DNA of 64,000 nucleotides. Source: Leucaena leucocephala (taxonomy: Eukaryota; Streptophyta; Magnoliopsida; Fabales; Fabaceae). The DNA lies in NCBI GenBank assembly GCA_037074615.1, contig CM073522.1, forward strand, positions 29,262,962 to 29,326,961. Direction: 5' to 3'. Under the pieces are notes generated by a model, which was not told the origin of the DNA, made no database searches, and saw only the letters and a list, made by a program, of their open reading frames with translations. Both the position numbers and the translations under genes were made by a program. Shown piece by piece: positions 48,958 to 61,974 of the stretch; the first letter of the stretch is position 1; every line of letters begins with the position of its first letter.

Positions 48958-49512
48958 TTCTTGTATGACTAAGTGTATGTATGTATGCCTTTGAACTTGT
49001 TTCAAGCATTACAAGGATGAAAATTTATGTATTTTGATATTATGTTTTTAACACATTTGCATAAATGTTTTAGGTTCATGATGATCTTGATTTGTATATT
49101 TTTTCTACTCTTCTCAATCAGATTCAGTTACTTTTCTTATGTTTACATTCATGTTGGCATGATGCAGCACTTGTACCTTATAGCCTAGCACTTTCTCTTC
49201 CCATAACAAAATTTAAGGGTAGGTTTTTTTTTTGGGCCAGAAATTTAGGGGTAGTTTGGGAGGACTTTTTTTAATCACTTTTTTACTTTATGAGACAACT
49301 TCTAAGACGTAAAATCAATTTGTTCACAGCAGTTAAAGTGAAGGAATTCTTGTTGAAAACAGAAATGAAAAAGTAATCAGAAAATTGTTGGGTTGTGTAG
49401 CTAAAAGTAAATTCAGATAGGGTTAACTAATGTCAATTACATCTTCTTTCCATTTTTCCTTTCCTTTACTTTTTTTTTTTTTAAAAAAAAAGATGGGGCT
49501 AAATTAATTTTT

Positions 49513-50045
49513 GGGAGAATTATTTAGAGGTTCACTAGAAAAGAATTTATTACAAAGAGGTCTCATAAAATCATTAAATAATTTAATAGTCTCAGGAGAT
49601 TTAAGGTAATAAATTTGATTTATATAGTTACCAAACTACCTTTATACAGAAATAACAAGTTACTAAAAATATAATGACAACTTAATATAGTATAAATGAC
49701 AATTGGGGGTATGAGATGATAACTTCATGTAGCACAAATAACAATTGGGGCATGCGATAATAACCTTCAGTTATTATATATGCTATATTAAGTTGTTATC
49801 GCATTCTCCCAATTATTATTGGTACCACTTCGAGTTATCTTCGTTTACCCCCAGTTATTATTTGTACAATATGAAATTGTTATCGTGTGCCCAGAAACTT
49901 CTTATCTGTACATGAAAGTAACTTGTTAATTATACAAATCGAATTTATTACCTATAAGTTCACTGAGACTATTTAATTATTTAATAATTTCACGAGACTT
50001 CTTTGTAATAAATTATCTTTCACAGGATATCTAAATAATTCTCCC
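49513..50045. mobile_element. Fold-back (Mutator-like) MITE with long inverted repeats
   Basis: Both ends begin GGGAGAATTATTTAGA when read inward. The inverted arms stay similar for about 130 bp, including TTTATTACAAAGA-GTCTC and AATAGTCTCAG and GGTAATAAATT. The centre has repeated ATAACAATTGGGG-type blocks. The flanks TTAATTTTT and TAATTTTTT could be a 9-bp target duplication, but the A/T content makes this weak. No coding. Confidence 0.7.
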
Positions 50046-53000
50046 TAATTTTTTTAATAAATGGATAATTTCATTCAACAAGAGTTGTAAAAAACAAGAG
50101 CCATTGTAAAATAGAATTTACAAGATCAAATATAAAAACAGAGAAATTATTTAAAAGTATGATGAACCATCGCACTAATGTGTTAAAATACCCTTTGTTA
50201 TATAAGTATGATTCCTAACTTCCCAAGACTTCAAATAAAGAATGCATATCTTAATCTTTTAGGAAGCGTCCATATTGAGTTCTCACAAATTGTTACTTTT
50301 CCATATTCTAATATCCATTTTAAAGAAGCCGATACACATGTCAGCTGGAAGGATTTTCCTTATATTGATAAAGCTAAGGGGTAATCCTTAGGGCATGTTT
50401 GGTTAGGGCATGTTTGGTGCAAGGGAAATGGAATCTTCCACTTCCCTTATTTAATATAATAGAAGTCACTTTTATTTCTAACATTTTAGTTATTTCTAAC
50501 ATTTTAGGTCATTTCAGTTCCATCAGAAAAATTAAAAAATGAGATGATAGAAGTAAAAGTAAAATATTTTGGACAATTTTATTTTAAATTATAAATTTTT
50601 AGATAACTTTAACCCTTCCAAGTTATAAAAAAATATTTTGGATTATTTTGCCCCAAATTATAAAAAAATATATTTCAATTTTATACTCATTTTTATCATA
50701 CTAAATAAATTTTTAAATTCTATTTTCAATTTAATTTTATTTCTACTTTTATTTTTATATAAAAAAAAATCTTCTATTCTATCAAACGTACTATAAATAT
50801 ATGATTAATATCTTCTATGCCCTATGACAAAGACCACATCGTTGATTGAACATCATTCCCTCTAAATCTTTATGAATTTGTGAGGAGTCTTTTTTTTTGT
50901 TTTTGGTTGTTTTATAAGAAAGTTTAGGTGAGTTCACTGGTCTCCCATCAAGTTTAGGATATAGTCTTAGGGTTCAAAAAATACTTATAAAAAACTTAAA
51001 AAAATCGCTTATAAAGACTTATGAATTTATGACAAAGAGTCTTCTTGTGAGGAGCAGCCAAAGAAAGGTCCTCACTCTATCTTTGGGCAACTGAAAGTTT
51101 CCATACATGAGTCCATTTTGATTTACTATTGTTCAAATAAGAATCACAGAAGCACATCGACATACTAGCTATCAAAGGAGAACCTCAAAGTTGATTCTTA
51201 ATTAACTAAGATTAATAAGGGGCTATTTAGTACGAAGAAATTTTTTTTCTGAATTAAATTTAAAAAAGAAGAAGAGAGAAATGGAGTTCTAAAATTTTAA
51301 GAAGATGTAAAATAAAAGAGTAAAAAAAATTAATTAAAAACTTATAATTCTACTTCTCTAATCCATTTTTAAATTAAACTCAAAAAAATTTCCCTAGTCC
51401 TTCCAAATCCATCGTACGAAACAAATCCAAAAGCAAATTCAAAACATATTTTCCTCCATTGGTGAATCATGATTAGCCTTAAAAAACTTTGTTAACCTTT
51501 TTATTATACTGGTGTAATTATCATAACAAGTTCCAGTGTGTCCTGTTGTTATCAGATTCTACATTGATCTCTTTTGTCATATTTACTCTATGGAGTTTAT
51601 TATTCATTGAACTAAAATTGCAAGTCTCCTACAATGAAAATGCTTGATTATTAGGTCAAATTGTTATAAGTGGGATTCTCACAAATAAATTACAAATTAT
51701 AAGTTTAAATGATTCTCTTATTCAATAAGTTAATTTTTTTATATGAACTCTCTATTTAAATTTATGCTCATATCATTGGTATTTTTATTGAGAGACCGAT
51801 GTTTATAGAAAATGTTACTTACAAAAGGTTCTGATCAACATAAGGCCGTGAAGTGTTATAGAGTGGAGCCAATGAACATTGGAAAAAGCTTCACAGGAAA
51901 TATATGGTTTAAAAGTTTGAAGGTCTTTTTCACCTAGCTGACTAATCTTTTATAATGAAATTTCCCTTTAGATTTGTCCTTGTAGTTATAACACAAATTC
52001 ATGTAACCAAACCCTAAAATCTATTTATATTTTTCTTAAAATCGTTAAAAATTGAATGAAATATAAAACACTGTAAGAGGCTCAATGAAATATATATAAA
52101 TATATATATATATATATCGCACATTCACGCTTGCTCTTTTTACATTTGTCACATGGTTTACTAGCCATGCTTCGGCCTCAATGCGAAGGTGATATCTTTG
52201 ATTAGATATTGGTTATAATTATTGACTTAATTTCTTAAATAATAAGAAAACTTTAATATTGAGCATAAATATTGTCGTTTATTGAGGAAAACATGTTAAT
52301 AATGCATACCATGATTCACGTCATCCCATTACATCTTTATCAAAAGTCTTAGAAATGAATCGTCTCAAGTCATCGGATTCACACGTTTAAGTCTCTCCAT
52401 AACAAGATTTAACTAACATGTAGTTAGTTGAAGTCATAAGTAGTATCACCTCTATAAAGAGGATTATAAAATTTAAATCTCGAAAAACGTACTTATTAAA
52501 AAAAGTGAGAACCTTTTACTACGCTCTAAGTCTCCAAAGGAATTATATCTTTGATTAAATTAAAAAGTAAATATCCAAAATGTTTCTTGCAAACTAAGTC
52601 GACATGTTAATTCAATAAGTAAAATAAAAAGTATATTCCCACATAATCTTTCTTGTAAAAAAATGAAATTTGAATCCCCTAATTTATAGAACACATCTAA
52701 ATTTAATTAATAGATCAATAATTATTAATAAATAATTAAAAATAAAACAGAATCTTAATAAAGATAGAAGTATTAGAAGAATCAAATGTAATAAATAATA
52801 CTCCGACCTATTCATGATTTTAGACTAATCACTAGGAACTTTACATTGATTAGATCATTTCGGAATATAAATTGAGATTGTATATTTAGATACATTTTTG
52901 TGTTTTTCTCCCTAGCTTTAATCTTAATTACGTTTGATAGACAATCAATCAGCACAATCATTTACTTTTCTAAGCAAGTAAACAAAATAACTTAATTATT

Positions 53001-53854
53001 AGTCTCACATCATTGTGAGTATCTAATTTCCTCTGTTGTATGGTCTCTCAGAATCGGTTTGGGTGCTCATCTTTAATATGAGCATTCAAAGCTCATCTCA
53101 TGTGAATCATTTAGATATGATATATGGTCTAGATTTATTTTTTAAAAATATTTAATTTTAAAAAAACAATTATGTTAATGAGTGTAGAATTTAAAATAAA
53201 TATAATCTATCAACTATCATTTTTTAAAATAATTTTTTATTTAAAAAATGTCATTTGAAAAAATAATAAATCTGAACGATCCAATAGGATGAACTTTAGA
53301 CCCAAGCCAGTTCCTCTGGTGAGTTTTAGATACTTGTTTTTATTTAATGAGAAGTTTTCTTTGGACGATATAATTAATTTAATTTCTTCTATTGTATTTG
53401 CACCACTAACTGGACGATATAATTAATACTTGTTAATATAAGAATTAATTGGGAGATTGGATTTGTTATCAAATATATGACCTTAATCACCTTGTTTCTT
53501 ACATCTATCAATTTCCTAAAATTAATTAACTCATCTAACTTTGAAAGTGATATGTAATTTAATATTATATGATAATATTAATCAATCAATTAATTATACT
53601 CTTAAAATTTTATAATACTCAATTAAGTTAAAAATGGGTATGGGTCGATTCAATTCAATACTTTTAATTCCTTTGTCACAATCAATAATCCCAATCTATA
53701 ATCTCACTTTAATCTTTAAAAGATTTTGGGTCACATGATATTAATTAATCAGTAATTCTATTAATTGATTTTATGATATTTTAAATTTTTAACCATAATA
53801 AAGATTCATAATAATCATAAAATAATTTGATCTTTAAAAAGAGTTTGAACCCCA
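50046..53854. other. Intergenic, MITE-like relics, no gene seen
   Basis: 50395-50790 starts with a duplicated GGGCATGTTTGGT and ends TATCAAACGTACTATAAA, as in decayed inverted-repeat elements. 51225-51425 has TTAGTACGAA near its start and TCGTACGAAAC near its end. A TA microsatellite is at 52090-52120. No supported open frame. Confidence 0.4.
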
Positions 53855-54488
53855 CACTATTAGAAAAAAGATTTTTAACGATGGTTAAAAGTAATATTTC
53901 ACGGTTGTTTTACGAACGGCGTGTATTATACCGCTGTTGTAAGTCTAACATTTAACGGCAGTTTTAAAACCATCATTAAATGGGAGACTTACAACGGCAG
54001 TTTAAATATTAAACTGCATGTATAATTTTCCTACGGCATTTAGAAGTCATTTTTTATTTTTAAGTTTTACACGACAGTTTTAAGAAAAACCGCTATGTAA
54101 AGCTTTTTTTTGAATCATTTATTTTATTTATCATTTTATACAAACTTACATTTAGTATAATCGAAACAGACCAATTAATTTTATGTATCAAAGTATGAAG
54201 TTAGCAATCCCAAAATCTAAATGGTCTTACAATCAACCAAATTGATAAACTTTCAATGAATCTTTATATCTGTACATGATATATAAAAGAAGAAAATGGT
54301 TGAAGATGAATCATAAACAAGTTAAAAGACAATTCTAGGCATCAAAATATTAACTGAAAATATACTTCATCACATTTACAAAATAATAAGTAAATGTAAG
54401 AATCAAGAATATTAATCATGCAATGAATTAAATAATTAAAGGAACATTTATTCCAACATAATAAATTAATTTTCTACTAGTTTGTATA

Positions 54489-54613
54489 CACCCAAATTAC
54501 TTCACAATGATCATTCATAATAGCATATTCATCATCTTCCAAATCAAACTCTATTGTTATTATAGGTCGAGCAATTGTTAAATGTGAGATTTCGTTGAGG
54601 TTGAACCCTAAGT
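54489..54613 (-). pseudogene. Outer CACTA transposase, 3' end of the DUF4216 reading frame
   Basis: The minus strand reads LGFNLNEISHLTIARP, then FDLEDDEYAIMNDHCEVIWV and a stop. It is the direct continuation of the frame that breaks off at 62256 (ending VDDND). Removing the inner element and one AGT copy restores DNDLGFNLNE in frame, as expected for DUF4216 (usually DDLGFTLVD). Confidence 0.85.
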
Positions 54614-54830
54614 CATGGCGGGGGAAAAGCATTTCTACATTGGTTGAAAATGGTATTCAACATCGCACATACAACCGATGTAGAAATGGATCGTGTAAAA
54701 AGTGAGACATTTTACACCGGTCACAAGACCGGTGTAGAATGTATACTTTTTTACACCGGTCTAAATTTTACAGCGGTTCACATTTACATCCGGTGTATTA
54801 TTTTTAACATCTACACCGGTTGAATATTGG
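54614..54830. repeat. Left subterminal repeat zone of the inner CACTA
   Basis: Several ACCGATGTAGAAATGG, TTTTACACCGGTC, AAGACCGGTGTAGAAT, TTTTTACACCGGTC and ACATCCGGTGTA motifs occur within 200 bp of the left terminus, in both orientations. Confidence 0.75.
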
Positions 54831-55170
54831 GATGGGGTAGATTATTCAAATGTAAACACCGGTTGTAATATGTCCGATGTAGATGTTACTAAATTTATAT
54901 TATAATATATATTCTTTCTATACCGGCAGGTATATACCTTCGATGTAGATGTTATTAAGTTTATATTTAATACATTTCGTTGGCCTGAAGCTTCATAAAT
55001 AAACTGCCCAAATATAATATAGGACTCAATCATCGATCATCATCAGTTCAAGATGCCAGAGACATATATAATTCAATTGCTCATTATATTATTCATTTAA
55101 TAAAATTCAATACAAAAATGCTACAATTTGAACAGAAAAGTAGAAAAAGGTATTAAGTGAAAGACAAATA

Positions 55171-58041
55171 CTATAGATCAGGAAGGAATTGAACAAAAAA
55201 CTCTGCCCACCGATTACGCAGGTCCTCAATATCTTGATCAGGAAATGGATCAGGTTGATCAAACATCTGAAATATGAAATCAAAATCAAAGAAATTAACG
55301 CATTACTAATATAGATTAGATTGATAATTAAGAAATATAAAATCATTAAAAATACAATTTTACCTCCTCAGTTAGGTCAATCCTATTTGCCAAGATAATA
55401 TTGACCATGTGTCTGACTATGTAGAAGCCGCACAAGTTGCTTTCTCTGGGTTGCCTTGACTCTGTAATGTTAACAAGATAAAAATTATTTCTCATCATCA
55501 AAACGGGAAACCTAGCTAACACCTAATATATACTTTTATTACCTTCGGTGTGATCCATTCAGGGTCCCTCACCAAATTAGCGTGCTTAAGGCCCCTTGCA
55601 ACTGCGAACGTTCTCATAGCCCTATGACCAAAGTTAATAAGTTAGTAACCCATTTATCACAAAGATCATTGTGTATAGAAGAGAACTCACGTACGTGTTC
55701 ATGATCTTCCTGACATCAACCGAGGGCTTGTAATGGAGGGAGCATAAGAAGAAAACTTTATAGCTATACTTACATAGGATGACAAGTTGCCAATGATTGC
55801 TGTAGAGATTAGTTAAAAGAGAATGAGTATTATAATTAAGCAAATACAAAATTAGTATATATAAAATAAAATGAAATATTATTATTCTTACTCCTGCATA
55901 TATGGTGCGAATAAACAATCAATATCGGTTTCACCGAGCCTCCTTGAAATGTATGCAAGCCTCGAAGATTGAGAGGTCCCTTTAGCATAAATCTGAAGTG
56001 GGCATAGGAATCCGAACTTTTTTTGTTTGCCCTTTGAGGAAACCAACTCAGCTTGCATGTACCTACAGGCAATGCATACACGACATTAGTTGTAAGACTT
56101 AAACTTTGTTATTACATATATTTACATTTAAATTATACTTACATAAAAAACACTTGGATGCAGCTAGGGGTCAGTTCTTCCTTGGGAGTGATCAGAGATT
56201 TGACGTCCACATGGTCCAGGAAGGCCGGTGCCCCCATGTCGCCCACAGCTGAATCCATAGGCAACGCGTCCACATGGAACGTTTTGTCATATGCCAATAG
56301 GATCACACGTTGCATGGCATTCAAAGTGGGAGGAGTGGGAAGTTGGCTGGAGGATGAGGCGACGTGATCCAAAACAAGATGCTTTGGCCATAATATGAAA
56401 GTCCCTTTTGCTTGGCTCACTGTCTTCACCTCATCAGTGGGAATTGGGACAAGAGCATCTCCAATTAGCACGTCTTCAACTGTCACCCTTAATTGATCGT
56501 TCTGAATTTGGATGTGGTGAATAGTTGCTCCTAGGCTATGGATGGAGCCACGTTCCACTAAGCGTCTAAGAGGATCCTCCACATATAGATCACAATGTTC
56601 TGCATCCTCTGACAGCGATAAGCAACAGCTCTCCTTAGTGCTTGGACGGGCTGCATTTGAGGGCGGGAGGGGATCAGTTGGCTCTGCTTGCTGCCTTGAT
56701 GTTATTATGGACAACATTTTTTCCTTCATCTTTGCGAACCCCTGTTGTAATCGCGCCTCAATTAAAGCTTCTGCTTGTGCCCTAGCCTCTATCTAAGCCT
56801 CTTCCTTAGCCTCTGCCCTTATGATGGAAAGCAAAGGATTCCAACTCTGCCATCGGCACCACATGTGGGGAACGTCTTTGAGATGATCCAAAGTAATCTC
56901 TTATACCCACACATCTTCCAACTCCCCTAACACGGCCCCCATGTTCTTGTTTGCCAGTGGCAACAGTCAAGATGTTATTCCTACCATCTGACTTGAAGGA
57001 TCCATGGGACTCTTGTTGTTTAAGATCACTCTATAACATATAAAGAACAAACATAAGGAAAATGATATGATTATAGTCTACTAAAACAAAATAATGCAAG
57101 TAGTGCTTATAATTTTTTCAGCAATCATGCGAGCATTGTCGCTTGTAAATGCTCCGCTCTTTCTTTGACAAGCGTACAACCATTTTTCTTCACGACGTAT
57201 CGGAGAGGGGGGGTCAAGAAGAACACTAGGTTCTGACCCAGCATTTTCTTCTAGCCTCTTCCTCTTGGCCCCCAATAACTCTCTTTCTGCCTTCGCATAA
57301 CCCCCTCGAGACATTGTGTGGGGGCAATCATTCTTGAGGGCGTATTCATTCGCTTTTGCCCTTTTTTTCTACAAGATATGAAGTAGTTAAAATCAATACA
57401 TATGATATTCTGATACATTTTTTGCCAACACATACAAAAGGATACACTCACCATTGCTGCTGGCGTGGTCCGAATCCTAACAAATTCTTCCCACGCAGCT
57501 TCGTCGATGAATTGATACTTGCTGCATGGAGAAGGTTGAGGATGACCACTTCTGTCCAGTCCATGCACATACTAACGAGCTAGTTGGGTCTTGAATGCCC
57601 TCCAACTCTCAGCGCAATAGGACAACGTCTTCTTCTTCAAGAACTCATTGTTAGGGACATCGTAAGTGAGCTGCAATGTTTGCCATTGAAAGCAGATTAA
57701 TCAACAAACAGTTATGTATTTGGTATTGCTCTGCATGCAATATTAGATAGTTCCTATACCCGGATAGTATCCCAAATTTGATTCTTCATGCGATCATCCA
57801 CAGCATCCCAAGTCAAATAGGTGATGCTAGGCTTGTTGCGTGCTAGGAGGCTGACAAAACTTACGTACTTTGTCCTGTGTTCACCAGTTGGATTCCAGTT
57901 TCTGTCAAACTCTATCGGAAGCAGTTTTCCGTCTATCCTGTCCTTCATAATATCTTTCAAACGAGTCACACTTCTACCCTTCCTTGGCGTAGTGGCGGTT
58001 GGAGCATCACTAGCCTCAATCTGAGTAACTCTATCCCCCAT
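55171..58041 (-). pseudogene. Inner CACTA second gene: Transposase_24, DUF8039-like region and Ulp1-type cysteine protease
   Basis: Several exons on the minus strand. The start (58041) gives MGDRVTQIEASDAPTATTPR and RGRSVTRLKDIMKDR-like text with KLLPIEFDRNWNPTG. Then come SWRAFKTQLAR, FIDEAAWEEFVRIRTTPAAM and KSGAFTSDNARMIAEKI (PF03004-type transposase_24). The frame at 56729-56139 has LYVEDPLRRLVERGSIHSLG and LIPIPTDEVKTVSQAKGTF, a DUF8039-like block. Last is a Ulp1 (C48) fold: NHWQLVILCKYS (His, about 55790), CSLHYKPSVDVRK (Asp) and NLCGFYIVRHMVN (Cys, about 55425), ending FFVQFLPDL. Two in-frame stops are seen (about 57573 after TQLAR, and about 56794 within a Glu/Ala-rich repeat), so it is probably dead, unless the second falls in an intron. 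Ulp1-like proteins are common passengers of plant transposons. Confidence 0.75.
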
Positions 58042-58399
58042 ATTCCTATGTACGCAATAACAACATCAAAAACATTGAAAATAGACTTAACCCTTTTTCC
58101 TTCAACCAGTCAGAGTACACAAAACTTGTTCCTTTAGCAGTTATGAATGGAAAGATGTGCAAGGATTCATCAGGGAAAATAGAAAACCTAGATTAAACGA
58201 ACATAAAAATGGTGAAGCAAGTACACAGGGGAAAATAATGCAGAGAACACGTACACGGAATAACAGAACGAGAGACAACAGAGAAGAACGACTGATCGAG
58301 CGGGGAGAAGCCTCGCGAAAACCACAGAGCACGACGAGCTGAGATATGACAGAGTATGTGAGAAATAAGAATGATGGTCGCGCCAAGGTGTGGACTTAA

Positions 58400-58640
58400 A
58401 AAATGAATATAAATATTTTACAGCGGATATAAATTATTCTAACCCGGGTTAAAAAATAACCGGTCTAAACTTGATACATTTTACACCGGATAAAGTATAA
58501 AACCTGTGTAAAAAATAACACCGTCTAAAATATAACACCGGATAAAGTATAACCCGGTGTAAAATTGAACTATAATTTATTTACAAATTAGACTTTTTAC
58601 ACCGGATAGCACTTAAGACTGGTTTTAATGTTGTAGTTAT
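58400..58640. promoter_or_regulatory. Cluster of ACCGG/TTTACACCGG motifs upstream of the Ulp1-type gene
   Basis: At least six copies of TTACACCGG, AACACCGG or CCGGTGTAAAA-type motifs lie directly upstream of the ATG at 58041. The same motifs fill the subterminal ends of the element, where CACTA transposase-related proteins bind. Confidence 0.55.
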
Positions 58641-58801
58641 TTTTTTAAACTCCATCATCAGATATATCATTTCATCTTTGGCGTCACAACATTCTTATCA
58701 GAGCAAGAATCTGTATCTGTTATTATTACATCAAAATCATATACGTCAAGAATCTGTCTCTGTTATTATTTAGACTACATCAAAAATAAGAAACACAGAA
58801 A

Positions 58802-60283
58802 TTAATCAGAATCCACTTCTTCATTTAATTTTGGTAAACCTACTGAAAAAGAAGGGATCTCATAAAAAGAATCATCATTATCAATAACCCTTTTTTCTTG
58901 GAGCGCGACAGACCATCTTTCATTTTGAGGATTAGTGATATAGAACACTTGCTTTGCTTGGTCTGCCATAATGAAAGGCTCTTCCCCAAAACTTGTATTA
59001 TTCAAATCCACCAGTGTAAATCCTAACTGATCGACCATAACACCGTTGTTTACATTAGCCCACTTGCATTTGAACACGGGAACTTTGAATTTGGAGTAGT
59101 CCACCTCCCAAATCTCTTCAACAACACCATAATAAGGGATGACTGCTAATTTAGGATTGTTGTCTTTTGAACTAGAGAAATGCATAGCTTCAGCCACTAA
59201 CATAACACCACTGTTTTGCACGTTACTTCTATCATCTAGGGACTTCGTATAAAAGGAATACCCGTTGATATCAAATGAATTCCAACAGATCACATTATGT
59301 CCAGGATCACATGCCAACTATCTAACTGTATCAGAAACACAATCCTCATTTTCAACCTCCAGTTTGAACCAATGTGCAAAAGATTTGTTGTGTTCTCTAA
59401 TCAGCTTTTGCTCTGTCATCCTATTATTTTTTTTTGGACAAGATCTTTATGAACAGCAATATAGTCTTGAACTTCATCAATGTTATTCAAGATGTGTAAG
59501 TGTATTTACTGCAATTCATTACGATCAATACTCCTCACCGATATTCCGCGTTGACCCCCATGTTTGGCACGGGGTTTGTGGAGACCAGTAAGTCTTACTT
59601 TATAAAGGTATTGTTGACAAAAATCCATAGCTTCTTCGGCAACATATTTTTGAACAATGGATGCTTCGCGCCGATTTGGATTCTTCATATACCCTTTAAG
59701 GATTTTCATGTATCTCTCAAATGGGTACATCCATCGTAAGTATACAGGGCCACACAGTTTTATCATAGTAGTGTTTGGGTAACGCATTTTCTTCAGGAAA
59801 CATGTCCTGTAACAACTCAAGCAATTCTGAAAAACCACTGTCACTCCACCCATGCCGAGCTTTCACACTTACCAATCTTAACACCGCATTCAACAGGTTA
59901 TATTTTCTGCATCCTAGATATAGAGGCTTTTCTGTATCATTGCACATATTACCATATGCATGTGACCGCATAAAAGCATCTTCTCTAACATCACGAATCA
60001 TGTCCTCTACTCGATCATTAGTATCCATGTCATCGTCAAAGGTTTGTTCCACCTGTGCACCATGCCATACCTATACCGTGTAACTCTTGCAAAACCCCTC
60101 ACAAATTAGATGAGTGTAAATATCAGCAAGACTTTGTTTTCTCTCATTCAAACAACTCACACAAAGACAATAAAACCTTCCATTGTCATCATCACCATTC
60201 CGTTTAGCAAAATCCAAAAACTCCTTCACCCCCTCAGCATACTCAACACTTGTTCGTTTAGCATTTATCCAACTACGATCCAT
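58802..60283 (-). pseudogene. Inner CACTA TNP2-type transposase lacking its catalytic core
   Basis: The start MDRSWINAKRTSVEYAEGVK and SCLNERKQSLADIYTHLICE is the transposase-associated domain (60283-60071); a stop follows SYTV where Trp is usual. The frame goes on (VWHGAQVEQ) with YNLLNAVLRLVSVKARHGWS and LPKHYYD. It then jumps at about 59757-59770 directly to GPVYLRWMYPFERYMK (DUF4218), so the whole Transposase_21 catalytic region has been deleted. DUF4216 follows at 59317-58802: SFDINGYSFYTKSLDD, VVEEIWEVDYSKFKVPVFKC, QLGFTLVDLNN, EEPFIMADQAKQVFYI. A further stop lies before LACDPG. It cannot encode an active transposase. Confidence 0.87.
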
Positions 60284-60519
60284 ATTTGTGGAAGACTAAG
60301 AAACTAGAAAAATAGAAAACAAGAAACCATTACGTTATAGCTAATGCATGGAGAGAATAAATTTTCAGTTCTCGAGAGGAGTTCAAAATAAAACTCACTG
60401 TCTGTGAAGTGCCGAGAAGACTTAACGCGCGAACCAGGAAAAAATGAGAGATGGAAGGCGCGAGAAATGTACCAAATAAAAGAGTATTTGGTAAAAAAAT
60501 AAAAAAACAAGTTTATTCT

Positions 60520-60612
60520 GTAATAAAATATACACCGGACACTATATATATAACAGTTGTAGAGAGTATATTTTACACCGGCCACTATATATTAATCGGT
60601 GTAAAATATATC
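60520..60612. promoter_or_regulatory. Cluster of TTTTACACCGG motifs upstream of the TNP2-type gene
   Basis: ATACACCGGACAC, TTTTACACCGGCCAC and ATCGGTGTAAAATATA lie within 90 bp, about 240 bp before the ATG at 60283. Confidence 0.5.
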
Positions 60613-60710
60613 AGTTTTTTTAAGTGATAGACCGTACCCTACGTACTTTGTCATCAATTTTTACACAAAAAAATATATATATCAGAATATATAAAAATTG
60701 CAATCTTTCA

Positions 60711-61037
60711 CTACTTATCAGACTCGGAGTTTTGGGAGTCATCAGATTGGGTGAGATCAACAGGATTAAAGAAGCTATCACGGGGTTGATGGCAGCGAAC
60801 TTCTGAGCGGAAATCTCTGAAACTTGCTTTTAGTCTGTCAACTTTCCTATTCAGTTCTTCCACGGAGTCCTCCAGCCCATTGAAGCGCAGTATGAGTTCC
60901 TCAAGGCGCTCCATCAGAGTCACAACCAGGGGAGGAGGAGAAGGAATAGAAGGGTGAGGATCAGGATGTTTATCTTCAAAGTCGTCTCTGTTTCTTTTGT
61001 GGGGCGAAGAAGGAGGCGTGCGTGAGGAAGAGGCCAT
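60711..61037 (-). CDS. Small coiled-coil protein frame of the inner CACTA
   Basis: 108 residues from an ATG at 61037: a Ser/Pro-rich basic start (MASSSRTPPSSPHKRNRDDF), a proline stretch, then a leucine-heptad region (MERLEELILRFNGLEDSVEE to VDRLKASFRDFRSEV), and an acidic Ser/Asp tail. A second, truncated version lies at 61830-61620. I do not recognise a family. The coiled coil suggests a DNA-binding or dimerising accessory factor (TNPA-like role is a guess). Its frame is intact. Confidence 0.55.
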   Translation of the reverse strand: MASSSRTPPSSPHKRNRDDFEDKHPDPHPSIPSPPPLVVTLMERLEELILRFNGLEDSVEELNRKVDRLKASFRDFRSEVRCHQPRDSFFNPVDLTQSDDSQNSESDK

Positions 61038-61284
61038 TGAAGGAGTCAGATAGATGAAAATAAAACAAAACAGAGATAAAGTCAGATAGATTGATCATAG
61101 GAATGGTATACATATATATATGGTTTATGATCAATAAGAATATAGAAGAATGCAATTGGCCTTCTATCATAATGACTACAAATGTTGAGAACCGAAGAAG
61201 TGAAATGAACGGTTTGAAGAATAAAGAAAACGCGTGGGAAAGCATAGACAGGAAACTGAAGAGGCAGATAGGACGAAGCTAATC

Positions 61285-61390
61285 TGCACCGGGTATTTAT
61301 ATTTTAAATCGGTTACTTTTAAAACCGGTGTAAAAATTTAATTTTTTTAAACCGTCTTCTCCTCAGTGACCGGTTTAAAAGTGGGATTTA
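61285..61390. promoter_or_regulatory. CCGGTGTAAAA cluster upstream of the coiled-coil frame
   Basis: CACCGGGTATTTAT, AATCGGTTACTTTT, AACCGGTGTAAAAA and GACCGGTTTAAAA lie within about 100 bp. The right part (TTTTTTTAAACCGTCTTCTCCTCAGTGACCGGTTTAAAA) resembles the terminal sequence at 62195-62222. Confidence 0.5.
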
Positions 61391-61619
61391 GATGAAAAAT
61401 AAATGGATCATCAGCAACGTATGCAGAACAAGAAACCTGTTAAAACTTCATTATATTCATTCAAATTAAACTTTACTAACTAACTTTACATCTTGAAATC
61501 TAAAAAAAAGACCTCGCTCTATCAACCTAGCTAGCTATATAAATACAATATCATCAACTCCTCATTAATTCTTTTCATTACATCAAAAAGGAGGTGGGGA
61601 ATAGAGAAAGGCAGGGGTG

Positions 61620-61830
61620 ACCCCGTTTTCACTGATCATCATCATCATCTTCTGAATCAGGGTTTTGGGAGTCAGAATTGGGATCAACAATAGGATGAAA
61701 TAAACTATCATCATCCTGTTGATGGCGATGAACTTCAGAACGGAAGGCTCTGAAACATTCATTCATCCTCTCCACTTTCAGAGCTAGTTCTTCCACCGAG
61801 CGCTCCATGGCATCGAAGAAGGAGGGGTGG
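61620..61830 (-). pseudogene. Second copy of the coiled-coil frame (truncated)
   Basis: The minus strand reads MERSVEELALKVERMNECFR, FRSEVHRHQQDDDSLF and an acidic tail with SDSQNPDSEDDDDDQ. It parallels LEDSVEELNRKVDRLKASFR, FRSEVRCHQPRDSFF and SDDSQNSESDK of the frame at 60711-61037. The N-terminal part is missing. Confidence 0.65.
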
Positions 61831-61974
61831 ATGAGGAAGAATCCATTGGAGACTTAAGATAGAAGAATAGAAGAAATGAATATAAAACAGATATCGGAGA
61901 AGGTGATCATGATAAAATACTGCGCATGTCTGAGAAGACTTGACATAAAATGGCGGGAAAGGATATTGACGGAG

